Positions 58,946-64,000 of a stretch of 64,000 bases of DNA are shown here, piece after piece (position 1 is the stretch's first letter; each line of letters begins with the position of its first letter). A model generated the notes under the pieces. That model was not told the origin of the DNA and searched no databases. It was given only the letters and a program-made list of their open reading frames with translations. A program made the position numbers and the translations under genes. The DNA comes from an uncultured Nostocoides sp. GTDB taxonomy: Bacteria; Actinomycetota; Actinomycetes; Actinomycetales; Dermatophilaceae. The stretch lies in the NCBI GenBank assembly GCA_937873315.1, contig CALMQX010000034.1:124001-188000 (forward strand). The letters run 5' to 3'.

Positions 58946-60652
58946 ATGAAGACCCCCACCCCACTGCGCACCGTCCTCGTCGCCGCCCTAGCCAGCGCCA
59001 TTGCCTGCCTCGCGCCGGCCACCAGCGCGAACGCCGCGACCGCCACGAATAACCCCGACTTCACCGCCAACGCCATGGCGCCGCTCTGGGTCAACCCCGC
59101 GGACATGGCCACCTTCGAGTCGCAGATCCAGACCGCCAAGGAGTACGGCGTGGACGCGATCAGCGTCGACGTGTGGTGGGGCAAGGTCGAAACCGCCGAC
59201 CAGGTGTTCGACTGGAGCTACTACGACACGCTCTTCAACAAGATCAAGGCCCACGGCCTCAAGATCGTCCCGATCCTGTCCTTCCACGCCTGCGGCGGCA
59301 ATGTCGGCGATGACTGCGACTTCCCGATCCCGAACTGGCTGTGGGGCAAATACACCGGCGCGACGCTGAACGGTGTCACCCTGGACGTGAACGGCCTGAA
59401 GTACTTCAGCGAGCAGCAGCACTACTCGGTCGAGACGGCCCAGGTCTGGGCCGACCCGCTCGTGGTCGGCGAGTACTCGGCATTCGCGACCGCCTTCCGC
59501 ACCCACTACGCAACGACGTATGCCGCGGACCTGCAGGAGATCAACGTCTCGCTCGGCCCGGCCGGCGAGCTCCGCTACCCGAGTTACAACTACCACGACA
59601 ATGGCGCCGGATACCCGAGTCGCGGTGCGCTGCAGGCCTATAGCCCACTCGCAAAGGCCAGCCTGCGCTCCGCCATCATGGCCAAGTACGGAACCCTGGC
59701 CGCGGTGAATGCCGCGTGGGGAACCTCCCTGACCAGCACGAACCAGATCAACCCGCCGGACGACGCTGGCCTGTTCTTCTCATCGGGCGCCTACAAGAAC
59801 ATTCAGTACGGCAAGGACTTCATCGACTGGTACAACCAAAGCCTGATCACCCACGGCAAGACCGTGCTCGACGCTGTCTCGACCGCCCTGGGCACCTCGT
59901 TCGGGTCAACTCCCTTGGGGTACAAGGTCCCTGGCGTGCACTGGGCGATGAACAACCCCGCCTACCCCCGCGCCGCCGAAGTTGCGGCTGGACTGATCCA
60001 GACCAGCATCGACCTTAACTCCGACGCGACCGGGCACGGCTACACCAAGATCGTCGGGCTGGCCAAGCAGATCTCAACCACCCGCAAAGTCACCCTGCAC
60101 TTCACCTGCCTCGAGATGTCCAATACGCCCTCTGCGCCCGACTACTCCCTCGCTCAGGACCTGGTCTTCTGGGTCGCCAAGCATGCCGGCACCCTGGGCG
60201 TGACGATCAAGGGCGAGAACGCGCTGGCGGGCGGCCTCGCCACGAATGCTGGCTGGGACAACATGGTCAACGCCTTCGATTGGGCGCCCTACACCGGGCT
60301 GACGGTGCTGCGCGTCGGCAATGTCGCCTCCGGACTGGGGATGAGCCAGTATGCCGCATTCATCGCCCGGTACCGCCAGCAGGTCACGGTCCACTACGCC
60401 GAACCAGCCTCGGCCGGCTCCTACTCGCTGCACCCGTGGAATGGCCTGACCGGTGACCGAGTGATGACCTACGAGGGCTATCTCAACGGACGCCACTGGT
60501 GGAAGGTGACCATCGCGGGGACGCCTACCTTCAACTTCTGCTTCGTGAGCAACACCGGCACCTGGGATGGCACCAACCGTTGGTACTCGGCGAACTCGAC
60601 GCAGATCTACGTGCTGCCGGGGTCCACCAACGTCGCGATCACCCGCCCGTAA
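58946..60652 (+). CDS. Secreted beta-amylase (GH14) with C-terminal starch-binding-like module
   Basis: The 568-residue precursor has a signal peptide ending SANAATA, then a GH14 barrel: PLWVNPADMATFESQIQTAKEYGVDAISVDVWWGKVE, FHACGGNVGDDC, the acid catalyst in VSLGPAGELRYPSY and the second Glu in IKGENALAGG. It releases beta-maltose from starch ends. The last 90 residues (YAEPASAGSYSLHPWNGL, GYLNGRHWWKVTIAG, GTWDGTNRWYSA) resemble a starch-binding module of the CBM25/26 type. GGAG precedes ATG 58946 by five bases. Beta-amylase is uncommon in bacteria. Confidence 0.93.
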   Translation: MKTPTPLRTVLVAALASAIACLAPATSANAATATNNPDFTANAMAPLWVNPADMATFESQIQTAKEYGVDAISVDVWWGKVETADQVFDWSYYDTLFNKIKAHGLKIVPILSFHACGGNVGDDCDFPIPNWLWGKYTGATLNGVTLDVNGLKYFSEQQHYSVETAQVWADPLVVGEYSAFATAFRTHYATTYAADLQEINVSLGPAGELRYPSYNYHDNGAGYPSRGALQAYSPLAKASLRSAIMAKYGTLAAVNAAWGTSLTSTNQINPPDDAGLFFSSGAYKNIQYGKDFIDWYNQSLITHGKTVLDAVSTALGTSFGSTPLGYKVPGVHWAMNNPAYPRAAEVAAGLIQTSIDLNSDATGHGYTKIVGLAKQISTTRKVTLHFTCLEMSNTPSAPDYSLAQDLVFWVAKHAGTLGVTIKGENALAGGLATNAGWDNMVNAFDWAPYTGLTVLRVGNVASGLGMSQYAAFIARYRQQVTVHYAEPASAGSYSLHPWNGLTGDRVMTYEGYLNGRHWWKVTIAGTPTFNFCFVSNTGTWDGTNRWYSANSTQIYVLPGSTNVAITRP

Positions 60653-60740
60653 CGCGCGCTCCGGGCTTGCGAGCAGATCTGGTGCTGCTCGACGATGACC
60701 TCGCCGTGCAGCGCGTCATCCGAGGCGGCAGCGTCGTCGG

Positions 60741-61685
60741 CTAATCCGTCGCGACCTCGGGCGCGCGAAGCATCTCCGGTGGCACCCCCCGGACGGAAAC
60801 CACAGGTGCTCGCTCGCCGCGTATCGAGGCCACCATGTCCACCACCCGGCGGGTAGCGCGCACATCATGCGCGCGAAACACCGTGGCCCCCAACCATGCG
60901 GCCACCGCCGTTGCGGCCAAGGTGCCTTCCAGGCGGTCATCGGCCGGCAGATCGAGCGTCTCGCCCACGAAGTCCTTGCGGGAGAGCGCCTGCAAGACGG
61001 GGAAGCCCAAGGCCACCACGGCTGCCGTATGCCGCAGGGTCGTCAAGGAGTGCGCCGTGGTCTTGCCGAAGTCCAAGGTTGGATCGACCAGGATGCGCTC
61101 ACGCGGAATACCTGCCTCCAAGGCGACTTCGGCTCCCTGCTGGAGCGTGCTGAGCACGTCGGTAACGATCCCCAGCGGCTCCGGCGGATAGGTGACCGCC
61201 ACGGGATCGGTGCGGGGCGGCAGTCCCCCCGTGTGGGAGCACACAACACCTGCACCGATCTGCGCGGCCACCCCGACGAGATCGGGATCCGCCCCCGCCC
61301 AGGTGTCATTGATCAAATCGACTCCGCAGTGGGCAGCAGCCAAGGCCACCTCCGACCGCCAGGTGTCCAGGCTGATGATCACCTCGGGATGCGTGGCGCG
61401 GATGTGCTCCAGGAAGGGCACCACCCGCTCGATCTCTTGCTCTGGGGTGACGACCGGGCCCTCCTGCCCCGCGCGCACGCCACCCACGTCGATGATGTCG
61501 GCACCCAGCTCAACGGCCGAGTCCAGCGCCCGACGCGCGGTGTCGAGGTCGGCGTGCCGGCCCGCGGCATAGAAGCTGTCGGTTGTCCGATTGATGATCG
61601 CCATCACCGCCGGACGCCCGGCATCAAAGCGGCGCCCCCGCAGGACCAGGGGCGCCGGAGCGGGCGGAACGATCGGGTCAGTCAT
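60741..61685 (-). CDS. folP2: Dihydropteroate synthase-like protein (FolP2 type)
   Basis: The 314-residue TIM barrel shows the pterin-binding AIINRTTDSFYAAGR, VGGVRAGQEGP, ISLDTWRSEVAL, DLINDTWAG and DPTLDFGKTTAHSL. Genuine DHPS enzymes (FolP1) begin VMGVLNVTPDSF; the NRTxDSFY form is the FolP2 variant of actinomycetes, which in Mycobacterium is not a working DHPS. It may bind a pterin-like ligand for another process. It ends shortly after the convergent beta-amylase gene. Confidence 0.85.
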   Translation of the reverse strand: MTDPIVPPAPAPLVLRGRRFDAGRPAVMAIINRTTDSFYAAGRHADLDTARRALDSAVELGADIIDVGGVRAGQEGPVVTPEQEIERVVPFLEHIRATHPEVIISLDTWRSEVALAAAHCGVDLINDTWAGADPDLVGVAAQIGAGVVCSHTGGLPPRTDPVAVTYPPEPLGIVTDVLSTLQQGAEVALEAGIPRERILVDPTLDFGKTTAHSLTTLRHTAAVVALGFPVLQALSRKDFVGETLDLPADDRLEGTLAATAVAAWLGATVFRAHDVRATRRVVDMVASIRGERAPVVSVRGVPPEMLRAPEVATD

Positions 61686-61838
61686 CTGCGTATCCTCGCA
61701 TTTCCCCGGATGCCCACGATGTGAGACTTCCGGAGATCGCAGGATGGCCGGACCTCATGTACCGTTGACCCCACGATTGAACACACCATTCCCGGGGCCG
61801 CCTCGGCCGCCCCGGCAGACGCATGAGGGGGTCACGCC

Positions 61839-62036
61839 ATGGGGCGCGGCCGGGCCAAAGCCAAGCAAACCAAGGTTGCCCGCGAGCTGAAGTACTACAG
61901 CCCGCAAACCGACCTGTCGGCGCTTGAGCGCGAACTCCACCACTCGACCAGCCACCAGTCGGGCTTCAAGCCTGATGACACGTGGGATGGCGAGGAAGAC
62001 GACGATTACGGCCAGTGGGCCTCCGGTCGGCGATAA
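61839..62036 (+). CDS. DUF3073 protein
   Basis: A 65-residue protein of the actinobacterial DUF3073 family: basic start GRGRAKAKQTKVARELKYYSPQTDLSALEREL and acidic end DDTWDGEEDDDYGQWASGRR. Very conserved in the phylum, function unknown; the charged ends suggest nucleic-acid or ribosome contact (inference). Confidence 0.93.
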   Translation: MGRGRAKAKQTKVARELKYYSPQTDLSALERELHHSTSHQSGFKPDDTWDGEEDDDYGQWASGRR

Positions 62037-62107
62037 CTCTCTGCGGCGACCTCCGACTCCACCCCAGGCATTCCCTCACCCGGACCGGCTCTGCCATGCT
62101 CTGACGC

Positions 62108-63616
62108 ATGAGCACCCAGAGCACTGCTGAGGCCACCAAGCGACTCGGCGTCGAGACCACCGGTATCGAGATCATCGATGAGTCGGCACGCACCGCCTCG
62201 CCGAAAGACCTCTTTTGGCCGTGGTTCGCCGCCAATGTCTCCGTTTTCGGGATTTCGTATGCCGCCTACGTCCTCGGCTTTGGCATTTCGTTCTGGCAGG
62301 CGGCCCTGGTCACCGTCGTGGGCGTGGTGGTGTCCTTCGCCCTGTGCGGGATCATCGCCATCGCCGGTAAGCGTGGTTCGGCCCCCACGATGATCCTGTC
62401 GCGTGCGGCATTCGGCGTGACCGGGCAGAAGGTGCCAGGCGTGATCTCCTGGCTGGTGTCGATCGGCTGGGAAACCTTCCTGGCCATCATGGCGGTGCTC
62501 GCAACCTCGACCATCTTCACCAGGCTCGGCTGGGGCGGTGGTACCGGCACCAAGATCGTGGCCGCCATCGTGGTCGCGTCGATGATCGTGCTGGCCTCGG
62601 TCGCTGGTTACCACATCATCATGCGACTGCAGTCGGTGCTCACCTGGATCACCGGGGCGATCACCGTGCTGTACATGGTGATGACCTTCGGCAAGATCAA
62701 CTGGGACACCCTCATGGCCATCCCCAGCGGGTCCGCCCAAGCCATGATTGGCGCGCTGGTCATGGTCATGACCGGCTTCGGCCTGGGCTGGATCAATATC
62801 GCGGCGGACTGGTCGCGCTACCAACGACGGGATGCCTCGGGTACGGCCATCGTCGGCTGGAACACCCTCGGCGGGGCGCTCGCACCGACCGTGCTGGTGC
62901 TCTATGGCCTGGCGCTGGCTGGCTCGGATGAGACCGTTCTGCAGGGCATCGGTGGGGACCCGATCGGCACCCTGGCCACCCTGCTGCCGACCTGGGTTCT
63001 GGTGCCCTTCCTGTTGGCCGCCATCCTCTCCCTGGTCTCGGGCGCGGTGCTGGGCATCTACTCCTCCGGCCTCACCCTGCTCTCGCTGGGGGTGCGGATC
63101 CCGCGCCCGGCGGCGGCCCTGGTGGACGGAGTGATTCTCACGCTCGGCACTATCTGGGTGGTCTTCTTCGCGGAGAGTTTCATTGGTCCGTTCACCTCCT
63201 TCCTCATCACCTTGGGCGTGCCGCTGGCCGCCTGGGCCGGAATCATGATCGGTGACATCGCGCTGCGCCGGCAGGACTATGACGAGGACGCGCTCTTTGA
63301 TGTGCGGGGCCGCTATGGCGCCTGGGATTGGACCTCCATCGGCGGCTTGGCGGTCTCGACCGTGATCGGTTGGGGCCTGGTGGTGAACACGGTGGAGGGA
63401 ACCGATTGGAATAGTTGGCAGGGCTATTTCCTCAAGGCCTTCTTTGGCAGTTCCCACGTCCCGGCATCCGCTGACGGTCCGGGCTACTGGGAAGGCGCCT
63501 GGTCCTATGCCAACCTCGGCGTCATCGTCGCCTTGATCCTCGGTTTCCTCACCTCCTACGTGCTGCGTCGGGGCACGGTGGCGCGCCAAGAGTCGGGAGC
63601 CCGGAGCGGTGGCTGA
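62108..63616 (+). CDS. NCS1-family cytosine/purine permease
   Basis: The 502-residue membrane transporter has 12 hydrophobic helices and NCS1 features: an early FAANVSVFGISYAAYVLGFGISFWQA, GSAPTMILSRAAFGVTGQKVPGVISWLVSIGWET and GFGLGWINIAADWSRYQRRD. The family imports nucleobases, hydantoins or related amides with H+ or Na+. Its stop overlaps the start of a cysteine hydrolase gene by eight bases, so the imported compound is probably the hydrolase substrate. Confidence 0.92.
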   Translation: MSTQSTAEATKRLGVETTGIEIIDESARTASPKDLFWPWFAANVSVFGISYAAYVLGFGISFWQAALVTVVGVVVSFALCGIIAIAGKRGSAPTMILSRAAFGVTGQKVPGVISWLVSIGWETFLAIMAVLATSTIFTRLGWGGGTGTKIVAAIVVASMIVLASVAGYHIIMRLQSVLTWITGAITVLYMVMTFGKINWDTLMAIPSGSAQAMIGALVMVMTGFGLGWINIAADWSRYQRRDASGTAIVGWNTLGGALAPTVLVLYGLALAGSDETVLQGIGGDPIGTLATLLPTWVLVPFLLAAILSLVSGAVLGIYSSGLTLLSLGVRIPRPAAALVDGVILTLGTIWVVFFAESFIGPFTSFLITLGVPLAAWAGIMIGDIALRRQDYDEDALFDVRGRYGAWDWTSIGGLAVSTVIGWGLVVNTVEGTDWNSWQGYFLKAFFGSSHVPASADGPGYWEGAWSYANLGVIVALILGFLTSYVLRRGTVARQESGARSGG

Positions 63617-64000
63617 CCACTGGCTCGTGCTGATCGATCCGCAGGAGATCTTCGCGTCACCACAACGCTCGGCGTGGGGCTCGTCGATGTTTGCCGCAGC
63701 GCTTCCCCGGATGCGCGCCTTGGCGGGCGACTTCGGGCCGGAGCGCACCGTGATCACCCGCTTTGTCGCTGATCCCGCCCTCGGCGGCTCGTGGGCTCCG
63801 TACTACCGCGACTGGCCGTTCGCGCTGGTACCGGATGCTGACCCGCTGTATGCCGTCGTGCCCGAACTCGCCGAGACCACGCGGCATACAGTCACCGAAC
63901 CCACCTTTGGGAAGTGGACCGAGGCGCTCCGCGAGATCGTCGGCGCTCAGCCCACGATCACACTGGCCGGGGTGTCCACCGACTGCTGCGTGCTCTCGAC
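63609..64000 (+). CDS. Isochorismatase-like cysteine hydrolase (partial, runs off the window)
   Basis: The gene begins at GTG 63609 inside the end of the permease gene and is open to base 64000, giving 130 codons so far. The isochorismatase-family triad is visible: Asp in VLIDPQEIF near residue 10, Lys in TFGKWTEAL and Cys in the GVSTDCCVLST stretch. Relatives remove amide groups from nicotinamide, ureidoacrylate, carbamoylsarcosine or biuret. The link to an NCS1 permease favours a nucleobase-breakdown amide. Confidence 0.88.
   Translation, partial: MADHWLVLIDPQEIFASPQRSAWGSSMFAAALPRMRALAGDFGPERTVITRFVADPALGGSWAPYYRDWPFALVPDADPLYAVVPELAETTRHTVTEPTFGKWTEALREIVGAQPTITLAGVSTDCCVLS

Larger units (their letters stand above)
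640..63889. repeat. Dispersed octamer GTATGCCG/CGGCATAC (57 copies)
   Basis: First bases of plus-orientation copies: 640, 1251, 1335, 2629, 3408, 7084, 9802, 15041, 16960, 22098, 26025, 26755, 27783, 34523, 35473, 36019, 37951, 43096, 45398, 46078, 46787, 47825, 48706, 54796, 55626, 57415, 59518, 60349, 61027, 62257, 63848. Minus orientation: 3764, 4160, 9970, 10333, 11444, 16647, 21787, 22348, 23020, 25097, 26244, 27007, 29613, 34618, 35883, 36725, 40026, 43032, 43450, 44433, 49894, 54732, 55459, 56412, 57771, 63882. Found by eye, so a few may be missed. Role unknown. Confidence 0.85.

Noticed and set aside
62006-63757. 583-residue minus-strand open frame over the NCS1 permease
   Set aside because: Antisense shadow typical of high-GC DNA; His/Gly/Asp-rich composition without domains, whereas the plus strand encodes a clear permease.
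640-63889. Octamer as a polar Chi or FtsK-orienting (KOPS) signal
   Set aside because: Copies are nearly balanced between strands (31 to 26) in this window, whereas such signals are strongly skewed; a genome-wide skew test could still change this.

Overview
The window is GC-rich (about two thirds GC by eye) and almost fully coding, with frequent 4-base start/stop overlaps, GTG starts and probable leaderless genes. Mycothiol synthase (mshD), the orphan regulator GlnR, a DUF3073 protein, a lysine-rich TopA tail, a mycothiol-type maleylpyruvate-isomerase-family enzyme and the helicase/Tad secretion neighbourhood all point to an actinomycete. The gene order topA-tmk-holB and the general content suggest Micrococcales, perhaps Intrasporangiaceae/Dermatophilaceae (inference). 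This looks like chromosomal core sequence: I see no transposase, integrase, phage gene or CRISPR array. No gap between genes exceeds 300 bases.

Layout. 0-5 kb: end of a NuoF-like flavoprotein with a ferredoxin, a SIMPL protein, tRNA-Thr, a DsbA/CcdA thiol-redox pair and a secreted tripeptidyl-type hydrolase. 5-15 kb (minus strand): holB, tmk, a two-component system with two secreted proteins beside it, a TipA-like regulator, an acyl-CoA synthetase and topA. 15-26 kb: a DOPA-dioxygenase-like enzyme, a DinB/MDMPI enzyme, a dienelactone hydrolase, a TetR-controlled heterodimeric ABC exporter, a methyltransferase and the proton-pumping pyrophosphatase. 26-34 kb: an MrfA-like helicase and a compact Tad (Flp-pilus) locus with a fused tadB-tadC and a lipoprotein gene inserted between its two halves. 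34-44 kb: YgfZ, a Fur protein, an LCP ligase, a nitrobindin/DsrE divergent pair, MoaD-like, glnR-mshD and ppk1-mutT1. 44-56 kb: YihY, tRNA-Lys, a TetR/small-membrane-protein module, an AGE epimerase with a mutarotase, photolyase, DUF445, a cysteine-desulfurase-like enzyme and a PHP phosphoesterase. 56-64 kb: tRNA-Glu and tRNA-Asp, a tandem repeat of the tRNA-Asp 3' end, SulP, tRNA-Phe, a secreted beta-amylase with LacI-type operators, a FolP2-like protein, DUF3073, and an NCS1 permease coupled to a cysteine hydrolase that runs off the end.

The strongest unexplained signals are not single genes. (1) The octamer GTATGCCG/CGGCATAC occurs about once per kb (57 copies found by eye), in both orientations, in every reading frame and between genes, often at the cost of rare codons; it behaves like an uptake, segregation or methylation signal. 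(2) Three intergenic copies of a long palindromic element share the same layout. (3) Both Tad transcription units have upstream a pair of TGTGGAY boxes 29-30 bp apart. (4) A 43-bp tandem repeat grows out of the 3' end of tRNA-Asp. (5) A 15-bp stem enclosing GNRA-type hairpins lies between two convergent genes.
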